Of a stretch of DNA of 49,200 nucleotides, positions 1-8,066 are shown in pieces. The stretch is taken from NCBI GenBank assembly GCA_945917475.1, contig CAMEHL010000002.1, forward strand, positions 1 through 49,200. Direction: 5' to 3'. The notes beneath the pieces were generated by a model. It ran no database searches, was not told the origin of the DNA, and was given only the letters and a program-made list of their open reading frames with translations. Positions within the stretch are counted from its first letter, which is position 1, and every line of letters begins with the position of its first letter. Source of the stretch: an uncultured Clostridia bacterium. GTDB lineage: Bacteria > Bacillota > Clostridia > Christensenellales > Borkfalkiaceae. Position numbers and translations under genes: made by a program.

Positions 1-129
1 TTTATACGGATTTTATTATGTAAATTCCGGGCGTTTAGTTTTGCAGGCTTGGCACTTTTTTGTCCTGACCGCGATGTTATAATATATAGTGAAGGAAAAC
101 TTTGGAAAAAAATTAAAGGCAGGTTCGTT

Positions 130-603
130 ATGAACAAAAAAAGACTCACGACTACTATTATTTTACTGTTTTTGCTGTTTGCGTCGGCTTTCGGCAATTA
201 CGCCAACAGCGGCAACGATTATTACGCAGACAGAGCGTTGCTATTCGGATTTCTGGATTTCTGCATATCCTGCGCATGTATGATGTTCATCCCGTTTATT
301 TGCAGATTAAGCGAAAAAAAGAAAATAAAATATGAAGAAGGTAGGAAAATCTGCAAGTGGAACAGCATAATCTTGTTTATAGTATCCGTATTGCTGAATG
401 TAACTGTCGGCGTCGGAATTATCGGCGGGCTAGGCGCGCTGTGCTTTTATTTCATAAACAAATGGCTTTTCGTGCAAGATAAAGAAGTAAAAGACGATAA
501 CGGCGAAACCGAACGGAAAGAAAACGCCGCCGAAACCCCGCGGGAAGAGACGACGGAAAAAAGCGTTTCCGCGGATACGGAAAAAGAAGAGAGCGTTAAA
601 TAA
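130..603 (+). CDS. Small membrane protein of unknown function
   Basis: A 157-residue protein that I do not recognise. It begins MNKKRLTTT and has an N-terminal hydrophobic stretch (about residues 8-23), a second near residues 40-60, and two more around 78-115. The last 45 residues form a highly charged Glu/Lys/Thr-rich tail that is probably cytoplasmic and disordered. A reading frame extends upstream to a TTG at 49, but a TATAAT-like box lies at 78-83, so the ATG at 130, preceded by an AGG-rich ribosome site, is the better start. Nothing nearby suggests a role. The next gene has its own strong promoter, so this one is probably monocistronic. Confidence 0.6.
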   Translation: MNKKRLTTTIILLFLLFASAFGNYANSGNDYYADRALLFGFLDFCISCACMMFIPFICRLSEKKKIKYEEGRKICKWNSIILFIVSVLLNVTVGVGIIGGLGALCFYFINKWLFVQDKEVKDDNGETERKENAAETPREETTEKSVSADTEKEESVK

Positions 604-715
604 TATCGCCGTTTTAACGGACGACTGCGCGACGGATATTTTATCCGCCGCGGTTTTGTCGTGCGGCGGAGTTTCGGGCGAGACGGAGCGAAAAAACGCT
701 ATTTTTATTAAACCG

Positions 716-744
716 TTGACAGCAATGGCAAAAAGTTGTATACT
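716..744 (+). promoter_or_regulatory. Sigma-A promoter for the ybhN-pssA-psd operon
   Basis: TTGACA at 716-721, a 17-base spacer, and TATACT at 739-744. Transcription should begin near 751, which rules out the upstream TTG at 736 as a start codon and puts the ATG at 754 only a few bases from the 5' end of the mRNA. Confidence 0.85.
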
Positions 745-753
745 TTTATAGTA

Positions 754-1896
754 ATGCCAAAAAAAAGGACAACCGTATGCGGGTTTGCTGCGGTTACGGA
801 GTCGCTCGTGCCCGATTGTGCGGAAGAAAAAAAACCGAAAAAGAAAAAATGGCTTAAATACGCCGTATGTATTCTTCTGCTCGTCGCCCTTGCCGCGCTT
901 ACTTTCCGGTATCTTTTAAAAGACGCGTCGTTGCCCGAAGTTTTTAAGACAATAAAAAGCGCAGACCCGTATCTTTTACTGCTGGCTGTGGCGTTTACGC
1001 TCGGCTACGTTCTGTTCGAAGCGTTGGGGCTTTTCGCGGTGATGCGTTCTCACGGGAACAGGACGCGGTTTATCAGTACGATAAAATACGCCGCGGCGGA
1101 CTTTTATTTTTGCGGAATCACTCCGTCAGCGTCGGGCGGTCAGCCCGTGGTGGCGGTGTTTATGGCGAAAGACGGCGTGTCGGTCGCCTTTTCCACGATA
1201 GTCCTGCTGCTCAGCACGGCGACTTTCAAAATGGTGCTCGTTCTTTTAAGTCTGTTGTCGCTGTTTTTCATTTCGCCTATGATTTTTGCGAGCGGTAACG
1301 TTCTGCTCGCGGTGCTGTTCTTCGTCGGACTGGTAATAAACGTACTGTTTATTCTTTTCTGTCTGCTGCTCGTGTATAAACCGTCTGTCGTGGAATCGTT
1401 CGGCAGAAAAACCCTTAAATTTCTGCACAGGATAAAGATAGTTAAAAACGTCGGAAAGGCGGGCGAAAAACTCGATAAGATGCTTGAAAGTTACCGCGAA
1501 GGCGCGGAATACGCCAAATCGCACTTCGGCGTGGTGGCGAGAATGTTTTTATACACGCTGATTCAGCGCGTGCTTTTGTTCTCGGTGGGCTACGTCGTCG
1601 CGGTAGCTCTCGGCGCGAAAAGCGACTATTTCGTGTTTATGTCTATTCAGGCGGTAATCGCCACCGCGGTGGACTCTATGCCTTTCCCGGGCGGGGTGGG
1701 GCTGTCGGAAACTATGTTCAAAAGGCTGTACTCGCTGGTGTATACGCCCGCGCTGATGATGCCCGCGTTGTTGCTGACCAGGGGGATTTCCTTTTATCTG
1801 CTTTTAACGCTTACGGGATTATATATATTGATTTACTGCGTTTTCCGTCTCGTGCGGGGTTCCGTCGCCGCTAAACGCAAGGAGAAAAACTTATGA
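754..1896 (+). CDS. YbhN/UPF0104 family integral membrane protein (flippase-like)
   Basis: A polytopic membrane protein of the lysylphosphatidylglycerol synthase transmembrane-domain family (YbhN/AglD/UPF0104). About eight hydrophobic segments follow a very basic N-terminus (KKPKKKK). The family signature PFPGGVGLSE, a P-x-PGG-x-G-x-x-E type motif, lies near the C-terminal third. Family members are linked to moving or modifying lipids and lipid-linked glycans. The start is ambiguous: ATG 754 would be almost leaderless, whereas GTG 808 has GGAG at 798-801 with a 6-base gap. The stop overlaps the next ATG by four bases (ATGA), so it is translationally coupled to pssA. A role with the phospholipid genes that follow is inferred. 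Confidence 0.85.
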   Translation: MPKKRTTVCGFAAVTESLVPDCAEEKKPKKKKWLKYAVCILLLVALAALTFRYLLKDASLPEVFKTIKSADPYLLLLAVAFTLGYVLFEALGLFAVMRSHGNRTRFISTIKYAAADFYFCGITPSASGGQPVVAVFMAKDGVSVAFSTIVLLLSTATFKMVLVLLSLLSLFFISPMIFASGNVLLAVLFFVGLVINVLFILFCLLLVYKPSVVESFGRKTLKFLHRIKIVKNVGKAGEKLDKMLESYREGAEYAKSHFGVVARMFLYTLIQRVLLFSVGYVVAVALGAKSDYFVFMSIQAVIATAVDSMPFPGGVGLSETMFKRLYSLVYTPALMMPALLLTRGISFYLLLTLTGLYILIYCVFRLVRGSVAAKRKEKNL

Positions 1897-2702
1897 AAAA
1901 GAAACTCGTCGGATTCTGGGATTATACCGTGATTTTAACATATCTCGGCTTTTGTTCGGGTATTGCGGGGATAATTTTCGCGCTCGTAAAAAAACCGAAC
2001 ACGAACGTTTCCTGGTCGTTTATTCTGCCCCTTTTCTGCCTTATGTTCTGCGGACTTTGCGACACTTTTGACGGCGTGATTGCAAAAACCAAGAAAAACA
2101 GAACCAAATCGGAAAAGCGTTTCGGCTCGCAGATAGATTCGCTCTCTGATATGGTGTGTTTCGGCGTTCTGCCCGCGGTAATAGGTTACCGCATAGGTCT
2201 TAAACAGCCCACCTGGATAATCTTACTCGTTTTCTACTGCCTTATGGCTTTGATACGCCTTGCGTATTTTAACGTGGAAGAAATAGAAAAAGACGTTGAA
2301 GCCTGCCTTGCGGAGAAAGAAGCGCAAAAACAAACCCAGACCGAGTCGAAAGACGACGGACTTAAAATGCGTTCGGGCGATTTCGGCGAAGAAGTCTGCA
2401 CAGATATGGCGGCAGTTGAAGTGGCGGCCGCCAAGGATAAGCAAAAGAGAAAATTCTATTACGGGCTGCCCGTAACGAACACCGCCTGGATATTCCCGCT
2501 GGTGTTCTGTTTCAAACCGTTTTTAGGCGAGTTTTTCGGCTGGCTTTACGCCGCCGCGCTTTTCGTCGTGGGCGTGCTTTTCGTGGTGAAGTTCAAAATA
2601 GTGAAATTCAACGTAAAACAGGCTCTGCCCGTGGTTATTCTCTGCGCACTGGTATTTATAGGTCTCGTGATAACGAGCGTCGTTTTAGAACTTAAATGGT
2701 AG
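1893..2702 (+). CDS. pssA: CDP-diacylglycerol--serine O-phosphatidyltransferase
   Basis: Makes phosphatidylserine from CDP-diacylglycerol and L-serine at the membrane. The CDP-alcohol phosphatidyltransferase signature is present near residues 50-85: DTFDGVIAK followed by GSQIDSLSD, giving the D-G-x-x-A...G-x-x-x-D-x-x-x-D pattern, with Lys where Arg is usual and a slightly long spacer. Several membrane helices follow. An unusual charged insertion of about 50 residues (about 130-185, rich in Glu/Lys/Gln/Asp) interrupts the helical region. It sits between ybhN and psd in a tight operon, so its product is the substrate of the next enzyme. Confidence 0.9.
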   Translation: MKKKLVGFWDYTVILTYLGFCSGIAGIIFALVKKPNTNVSWSFILPLFCLMFCGLCDTFDGVIAKTKKNRTKSEKRFGSQIDSLSDMVCFGVLPAVIGYRIGLKQPTWIILLVFYCLMALIRLAYFNVEEIEKDVEACLAEKEAQKQTQTESKDDGLKMRSGDFGEEVCTDMAAVEVAAAKDKQKRKFYYGLPVTNTAWIFPLVFCFKPFLGEFFGWLYAAALFVVGVLFVVKFKIVKFNVKQALPVVILCALVFIGLVITSVVLELKW

Positions 2703-2707
2703 CGTAA

Positions 2708-3565
2708 ATGATAGTAGACAGACAGGGCAAAGTTCTCGTTAAAGACGACGCGAAGAAATCTCAGAAGTTTCTGTACCGCACTTTTTTAGGCAGGGTGTTG
2801 CTTAAAATCCTGACGAGACCGTTTGTTTCGCGGCTGGTCGGAAAATATAAAAGCGGCAGGGCGTCCGCGCGCGGCGTAAAGAAGTTCATCGCGAAAAACA
2901 ATATAGATATGAGCGATTACGAAAAACGCGAGTACCTATCTTTCAACGATTTTTTCACGCGCAGAATAAAAGACGGGGCAAGGCGGATAGACGATACGCC
3001 CGCGCACCTTATCGCGCCGTGCGACGGGAAACTTTCCGTGTATACGGCGGACGAAAAAGGCGTTTATCCGATTAAGAATTCCTATTACGATATAGCGGAC
3101 CTGACGGGCAAAGAGAACGCCGCTGAATTTTACGGTGGAACGATTCTCGTTTTCCGCCTGACCGTAGACGACTTTCACAGATATTCCTTTTTCGACGGCG
3201 GCACTGCCGAAGAAACGGTAAAAATCAAGGGCGAACTGCATACGGTAAACCCCATAGCGATGGAACGCTATAAAGTTTTTTCTAAAAACGCACGCGAATA
3301 CACGCTTATTCACACCGACCACGTCGGCGACGCGGTTGTTGCGGAGATAGGCGCGCTTATGGTGGGGAAAATCGTAAATTCGGGCAAGCGCGAATTTGCG
3401 CGCGGCGAAGAAAAGGGCTATTTCGAATTCGGCGGTTCTACGGTTATAGTCGTTCTCGGAAAGGGTGCGGTTACAATCGACGGCGACATACTCAAAAACA
3501 GCGCGGACGGCAACGAAACCAAAGTCCGTCTCGGCGAAAAAATAGGCGTAAAGCGGGCGGAATAA
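2708..3565 (+). CDS. psd: Phosphatidylserine decarboxylase proenzyme
   Basis: Decarboxylates phosphatidylserine to phosphatidylethanolamine. The 285-residue proenzyme carries the family landmarks NDFFTRRIK, PCDGK, DDFHRY and, near the C-terminus, FGGST at residues 241-245. Self-cleavage before Ser244 would create the pyruvoyl group (established for the family). ATG 2708 lies five bases after the pssA stop. No terminator is visible in the 136 bases that follow. Confidence 0.94.
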   Translation: MIVDRQGKVLVKDDAKKSQKFLYRTFLGRVLLKILTRPFVSRLVGKYKSGRASARGVKKFIAKNNIDMSDYEKREYLSFNDFFTRRIKDGARRIDDTPAHLIAPCDGKLSVYTADEKGVYPIKNSYYDIADLTGKENAAEFYGGTILVFRLTVDDFHRYSFFDGGTAEETVKIKGELHTVNPIAMERYKVFSKNAREYTLIHTDHVGDAVVAEIGALMVGKIVNSGKREFARGEEKGYFEFGGSTVIVVLGKGAVTIDGDILKNSADGNETKVRLGEKIGVKRAE

Positions 3566-3701
3566 CAGGCGAAAGGTCGGGCGGCGGCGCGTACGTAAAC
3601 AGACCGCGCGGGTTCAGGAATTAAAAGAGCGGAGAGCAAAAAAAGGAAACGTTGCGCCGGAATATGGCGGCGCATATACTAAAACGGTAAAGGATAAAGG
3701 T

Positions 3702-4787
3702 ATGGAAAAAATAATGAAGTTAATCGGTAATTTCCGCATAGAAGGAGAGCCGATAAGCGCGGAACGGTTCGGCGAAGGGCATATCAACGAAACGTATCTC
3801 GTTAAAACGAGCGCGGACGGCGGGGAAAGGAAATATATTTTTCAGAAGATAAATTCGGGACTGTTCCCCGACGCCGGAAAACTTATGAACAATATTAAAC
3901 TCGTAACCGAGTTCAACAGAAAGAAAATCGCCGAACGCGGCGGCGATCCCGACAGGGAAAGCCTTACCATAATATATACTAACGACGGCAAACCCTACTT
4001 AAAATCAGAGTGCGGCAATTACAGAATATATAAATATATAGACGGCATTGCGTATCAGGTGGTCGAAAAACCCGAGCATTTTTACCAGAGCGCGGTCGCT
4101 TTCGGTAATTTTGCAAATCTTCTTGCCGAATTCGACGCGAAAAGCCTTTACGAAGTGCTGCCCGATTTCCACAACACGGTAAAGAGATTCAACGATTTCA
4201 AAAAATCGCTCGCGCTTAACGCTTCGGGAAGGGCGGACGAAGTGAAAAAGGAAATAGAGTTCGTTCTGTCGCGCGAAAAATATTGCGATAAAATCACGTC
4301 TTTATTAAACAGCGGCAAAATGCCCACCAAGGTTACGCATAACGACACCAAACTCAACAACGTTATGTTCGATAAAATCACGGGGAAATATCTCGCGGTT
4401 ATCGATCTCGATACGATTATGCCCGGCAGTATATGTTACGACTTCGGCGACAGCATAAGATTCGGCTGCAACCCGAGCACGGAAGACGAAAGGGATTTGA
4501 GTAAAGTCAATTTCGACATAAACCTTTTCGAACAGTACGCGAAAGGCTATCTGTCCGCCGTCGGCGCGGGCGCGACTGCGATAGAGCGCGAAAATCTCGC
4601 GTTTTCTTCTATTCTGATGACTTACGAGTGCGGAATGAGATTTCTTGCCGACCACATAGACGGCGACAAATATTTCCATATTTCACGCGAAAATCAGAAT
4701 CTCGACAGGGCGAGAACGCAATTCAAACTCATAGAAGATATGGAAAAACTCCTGCCCGAAATGAACGCCATTGTGGCGAAATATTAA
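3702..4787 (+). CDS. nahK: NahK-like N-acetylhexosamine 1-kinase (APH/choline kinase fold)
   Basis: A 361-residue phosphotransferase of the aminoglycoside/choline kinase fold. The Brenner motif HNDTKLNNVM (about residues 210-219) gives the catalytic Asp, and VIDLDTIMPG gives the metal-binding Asp. Long stretches, including GHIN-TYLV, VTHNDTKLNN, DLDTIMPGS, FGDSIRFG and ECGMRFLAD, match what I recall of bifidobacterial LNB/GNB N-acetylhexosamine 1-kinase, which phosphorylates GlcNAc/GalNAc at C1 during mucin and milk-glycan use. The usual partners (lnpA, galT, galE) are absent here, so the substrate is inferred. A second ATG at 3714 is possible. Confidence 0.82.
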   Translation: MEKIMKLIGNFRIEGEPISAERFGEGHINETYLVKTSADGGERKYIFQKINSGLFPDAGKLMNNIKLVTEFNRKKIAERGGDPDRESLTIIYTNDGKPYLKSECGNYRIYKYIDGIAYQVVEKPEHFYQSAVAFGNFANLLAEFDAKSLYEVLPDFHNTVKRFNDFKKSLALNASGRADEVKKEIEFVLSREKYCDKITSLLNSGKMPTKVTHNDTKLNNVMFDKITGKYLAVIDLDTIMPGSICYDFGDSIRFGCNPSTEDERDLSKVNFDINLFEQYAKGYLSAVGAGATAIERENLAFSSILMTYECGMRFLADHIDGDKYFHISRENQNLDRARTQFKLIEDMEKLLPEMNAIVAKY

Positions 4788-4870
4788 AATTTAACCTTAT
4801 AACGGCATATAGAAAACGGCTATCGGGCGGTGTTTAACTAAAAAAGGAAAAACGAAATAAACGGAAAGAT

Positions 4871-4927
4871 AAAAAGCGGTGCGGTCGCATAAAATGCGAC
4901 CGCACCGCGGCTTTTAAATTTTTTTGA
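4871..4927. terminator. Bidirectional terminator between nahK-like gene and serS
   Basis: A perfect 15-bp stem (4876-4890 with 4894-4908) closes an AAA loop. On the minus strand it is followed at once by five T (serS terminator). On the plus strand it is followed by CTTTTAAATTTTTTT. Confidence 0.85.
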
Positions 4928-4929
4928 CG

Positions 4930-6210
4930 TTATAACGTTATTTTTTCCTGTCCGCCCATAAACGGTCTTAAAACTTCGGGAACGGTAACCGAGCCGTCCG
5001 CGTTCTGGAACTGTTCTATAATCGCGGGGAACACGCGTGAAGTCGCAAGACCCGAACCGTTAAGCGTATGCACGAACTGCGTTTTACCGTTAACGTCGCG
5101 GTATTTGGTGTTGTTTCTTCTCGCCTGATAATCGCGCGCGTTGGACACAGAACTCACTTCTTTGTAAATGCCCATAGAAGGAATCCATACTTCTATATCG
5201 TACGTTCTCGCCATAGAAGCGGAACAGTCGCCCGCCGCGAGTTTGCTTATGCGGAAATGGAGACCTAATTTTTCCATTAAAGACGCGGCTTTGTTCACGA
5301 GTTCGCCGAAAGCGGCGTCGCTTCCTTCCTGCGTGGTGTACTGCACCATTTCCACCTTATTGAACTGATGACCGCGAATCATTCCGCGTTCTTCCGCGCG
5401 GTAAGACCCCGCCTCTTTTCTGAAACAGGGGGTATAGGCGAAGAATTTCATCGGGAGTTTTGCGTTGTCTATGATTTCGCCCGAATAAAGGTTGACGAGC
5501 GCGGTTTCCGCGGTGGGGAGCATAAAGCGGTTTTTCTTTCTGTCCTCGTCCACGTCTAACCAATACACTTCGTCTGAAAATTTTGGAAACTGCCCCGCGC
5601 CGAATCCGCAGTTATAACCGAGTTGCAGGGGCGGAAGAATAAATTCGTAGCCGTCTTTTAAGTGTTCCGAAATAAAGAAGTTCAGAAGCGCCCATTCGAG
5701 TCTTGCGCCTTCTCCGCGGTATACCCAGAATCCGCCGCCCGACAGTTTAACGCCGCGCTGATAGTCTATTATGCCGAGTTTGGTACATATATCGACGTGG
5801 TTTTGCGGTTTGAACGAAAACTCGGGTTTTTCGCCGACAACCTTAATCACTTCGTTGTTTTCTTTTTCGCCGCTCTTTAAGTCTTCGTCGGGGATATTCG
5901 GCATAACGCAAAGCATATCGAACGCTTTTTGTTCGAGTTCTTTCGCTTCCGCGTCTTTTTCGGCGATTTCTTCGCCGAGTTTTCTCATCTCCGCGAAAAT
6001 GTCGTCTACGGGCTTGCCCGTCTTTTTAAGCGCGGGTATTTCCGCCGACACCTTGTTGCGCTGCGCTTTTAACGTTTCGACGTAAGACACGGCTTTTCTT
6101 CTCTTTTCGTCGATTGCCAAAAGCGCGTCTAAATCCGCGTCGTAACCTTTTCTCGCGAGCAGTTCTTTAATATGCTCTTTGTTTTCCTGAATTCTTTTTA
6201 AGTCTAACAT
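4930..6210 (-). CDS. serS: Seryl-tRNA synthetase
   Basis: Charges tRNA-Ser with serine. The 426 residues are the usual length. An N-terminal coiled-coil arm (about 25-100) is followed by a class II core with motif 2 (FRKEAGSYRAEERGMIRGHQ) and motif 3 (NGSGLATSRVFPAIIEQFQ). The ATG at 6210 is preceded by GGAG. Clostridial serS genes often have a T-box leader, but the short leader here lacks the T-box sequence. It is divergent from a DeoR-type regulator. Confidence 0.96.
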   Translation of the reverse strand: MLDLKRIQENKEHIKELLARKGYDADLDALLAIDEKRRKAVSYVETLKAQRNKVSAEIPALKKTGKPVDDIFAEMRKLGEEIAEKDAEAKELEQKAFDMLCVMPNIPDEDLKSGEKENNEVIKVVGEKPEFSFKPQNHVDICTKLGIIDYQRGVKLSGGGFWVYRGEGARLEWALLNFFISEHLKDGYEFILPPLQLGYNCGFGAGQFPKFSDEVYWLDVDEDRKKNRFMLPTAETALVNLYSGEIIDNAKLPMKFFAYTPCFRKEAGSYRAEERGMIRGHQFNKVEMVQYTTQEGSDAAFGELVNKAASLMEKLGLHFRISKLAAGDCSASMARTYDIEVWIPSMGIYKEVSSVSNARDYQARRNNTKYRDVNGKTQFVHTLNGSGLATSRVFPAIIEQFQNADGSVTVPEVLRPFMGGQEKITL

Positions 6211-6250
6211 AAACGGTCTCCGTTTCGGGTTGTAATTGAGTTATATATCA

Positions 6251-6279
6251 ATTATAACGGTATTTTAAGAGAAAATCAA
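6251..6279 (-). promoter_or_regulatory. serS promoter
   Basis: On the minus strand TTGATT (6279-6274), a 17-base spacer and TATAAT (6256-6251). The start point near 6244 leaves a leader of only about 35 bases, too short for a T-box. Confidence 0.8.
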
Positions 6280-6352
6280 TAAAAACGTCGGAAAAAATAA
6301 ATTTACGCGCAGTTTTTTTCTTTTTCGGCTGCATCGTGCGCAAAAATGAAAA

Positions 6353-6417
6353 ATTTTAACATTTTTACGGTAATTCGCGTTAATATGATTGCTAAAACGG
6401 CAAAACAATGTTAAAAT
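6353..6417 (+). promoter_or_regulatory. Promoter and 11-bp inverted repeat upstream of deoR-type gene
   Basis: Promoter TTGCTA (6389-6394), 17-base spacer, TAAAAT (6412-6417). The -10 region lies inside one arm (6407-6417) of a perfect 11-bp inverted repeat whose other arm (attttaacatt) is at 6353-6363. This arrangement suits an autoregulatory operator; the assignment is inference. Confidence 0.6.
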
Positions 6418-6435
6418 ATCTCAAAAGAGGTTTTT

Positions 6436-7194
6436 ATGAAAGACAGATTGTTTCATCTGAAAGAATTTATCGATAAAAACGGAAAAGTTACCGTGCACGA
6501 ACTCGAATGCGCGTTTCGCGGCGTGTCGTCAATGACGTTGCGGAGAGACTTAATACGGCTCGAAGAACAGAACGCCGTTCTGCGCGTACCGGGCGGCGCG
6601 GTTTCGATGGATTCGGTGGTAAGGGCGAAAGAAGCGGACGTCTCCAAGCGCATAAATTACAACGCTTCTGAAAAACTCGAAATCGCCGAAAAAGCCGTCG
6701 CGCTCGTAGAGCCTAAGAGTTGCGTTTTCATAGACGGCGGTTCGACGACGACGTATTTTGCGCGCGCTCTGCCCGACGATAATTTTTATATACTTACCAA
6801 CGCGCTGATTATCGCGGAAACGATATTGAGAAAAGAAAAACCCACGGTCGCGCTTTTAGGCGGCGATTTAAAAAAGAACAACTTCATCACGGTCGGCAAA
6901 ACGTGTCAGGACTTCATCGACAACGTGAATATTCAGACGGCGGTGATGACCGCAACGGGGTATATCCGCGATACGGGCGATTTTACCTGCGGAAGTCAGT
7001 CGGAAGCGGAAGTAAAACGCAAAGTCATAGAAAAAGCGGATTACGTTATAATGCTTTTAGACAGTTCCAAAGTCAACAAGAAAACGCCCTACACTTTCGC
7101 GCGGCTTACCGACGTAAACTGCATGGTGGTGGACAAAAACTTCTCGCGCGATTTAAAAGCGGGAATAGAAGCGCAGGGCGTGCGCGTGGTGTAA
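6436..7194 (+). CDS. DeoR/GlpR family transcriptional regulator
   Basis: 252 residues with the standard two-part DeoR layout. The N-terminal winged helix-turn-helix includes the recognition segment SSMTLRRDLIRLEEQ (about residues 31-45). The C-terminal DeoR sensor domain (about 75-235) has FIDGGSTTTYFA, LTNAL and the late DSSK motif that contacts a sugar-phosphate effector in this family. The effector cannot be told from sequence. No sugar operon adjoins it in this window, although the NahK-like kinase is 1.6 kb away. Confidence 0.9.
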   Translation: MKDRLFHLKEFIDKNGKVTVHELECAFRGVSSMTLRRDLIRLEEQNAVLRVPGGAVSMDSVVRAKEADVSKRINYNASEKLEIAEKAVALVEPKSCVFIDGGSTTTYFARALPDDNFYILTNALIIAETILRKEKPTVALLGGDLKKNNFITVGKTCQDFIDNVNIQTAVMTATGYIRDTGDFTCGSQSEAEVKRKVIEKADYVIMLLDSSKVNKKTPYTFARLTDVNCMVVDKNFSRDLKAGIEAQGVRVV

Positions 7195-7373
7195 CCTAAA
7201 ACGTACCGCTTTTAAGAGCCGCTTTGTATGCGGCGCGGGCAAGGCGAAAAAAACGGCGGGATATTCCGCCCCGCGTCGGTTGCTCACGGCGGCAGGGCGC
7301 AACGCGGCGAATAGTCCGCACGGCACGGCGGCAACGCCGCCGTAAAAGACGATAACAACGGGAAAAATAAGAT

Positions 7374-8066
7374 ATGTTTTTTAAGAATTTAAGAAAGGAC
7401 ATCAACGCGGCGAAAGCGAACGACCCCGCGGCGAGAAACAAATTCGAGATATTTCTCACCTATTCGGGCGTGAAGGCTCTTTCGTGGCACAGGTGGGCGC
7501 ACTTTCTGTATAAAATAAAACTGAAACTGCTTGCGAGAATGACCAGCCAGTTCGCGAAGTTTCTGACGGGTATAGAAATTCACCCGGCGGCGAAAATAGC
7601 GGGCGGCGTGTTTATCGACCACGGCGAAGGCGTGGTAATAGGCGAAACCGCCGAAATAGAAGAAGGCGTCGTGATTTATCAGGGCGTTACGCTGGGCGGC
7701 ACGGGCAAAGAAAAGGGTAAACGACACCCCACGATCAAAAAGGGCGTTATGATAAGCGCGGGCGCGAAGATACTCGGCGGGTTCACCGTGGGCGAATACG
7801 CCAAAATAGGCGCGGGCGCGGTGGTGCTTAAAGAAGTTCCGCCTTACGCTACGGTAGTCGGCGTGCCGGGAATGGTCGTGAGAATAAACGGCGAGAAAGT
7901 AACCGACCTGCAACAGGAAAAATGCGATCCGCTTCAACGCGAAGTGTGCCATTTGAGAGACAGGGTGTGCGAGTTGGAAGAAATCATCGCGAAAAACGGG
8001 CTTAAACTGCCCGAAAACGGAGAACCGCAGAAAGCGGATAAGGAAAACGGAAATGAAAATATATAA
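7374..8066 (+). CDS. cysE: Serine O-acetyltransferase
   Basis: Acetylates serine with acetyl-CoA, the first step of cysteine synthesis. The left-handed beta-helix hexapeptide repeats run from about residue 65 to 170 (IHPAAKIAGGVFIDHGEGVVIGETAEI, VTLGGTGKEKGKRHP), with catalytic His residues in DHGEG and KRHPTI. The extra C-terminal tail (about residues 175-230) is charged and probably partly helical. It overlaps cysS by 14 bases, coupling supply of cysteine to its charging. The 180 bases upstream hold GC-rich hairpins but no clear promoter, so it may be read from the deoR-type gene. Confidence 0.95.
   Translation: MFFKNLRKDINAAKANDPAARNKFEIFLTYSGVKALSWHRWAHFLYKIKLKLLARMTSQFAKFLTGIEIHPAAKIAGGVFIDHGEGVVIGETAEIEEGVVIYQGVTLGGTGKEKGKRHPTIKKGVMISAGAKILGGFTVGEYAKIGAGAVVLKEVPPYATVVGVPGMVVRINGEKVTDLQQEKCDPLQREVCHLRDRVCELEEIIAKNGLKLPENGEPQKADKENGNENI

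Noticed and set aside
6211-6435. T-box leader for serS
   Set aside because: The leader is only about 35 bases and lacks the T-box sequence; the same search before cysE-cysS and alaS was negative.
7195-7373. GC-rich hairpins before cysE as a terminator or riboswitch
   Set aside because: No T run follows on the plus strand and no known riboswitch pattern is recognisable.
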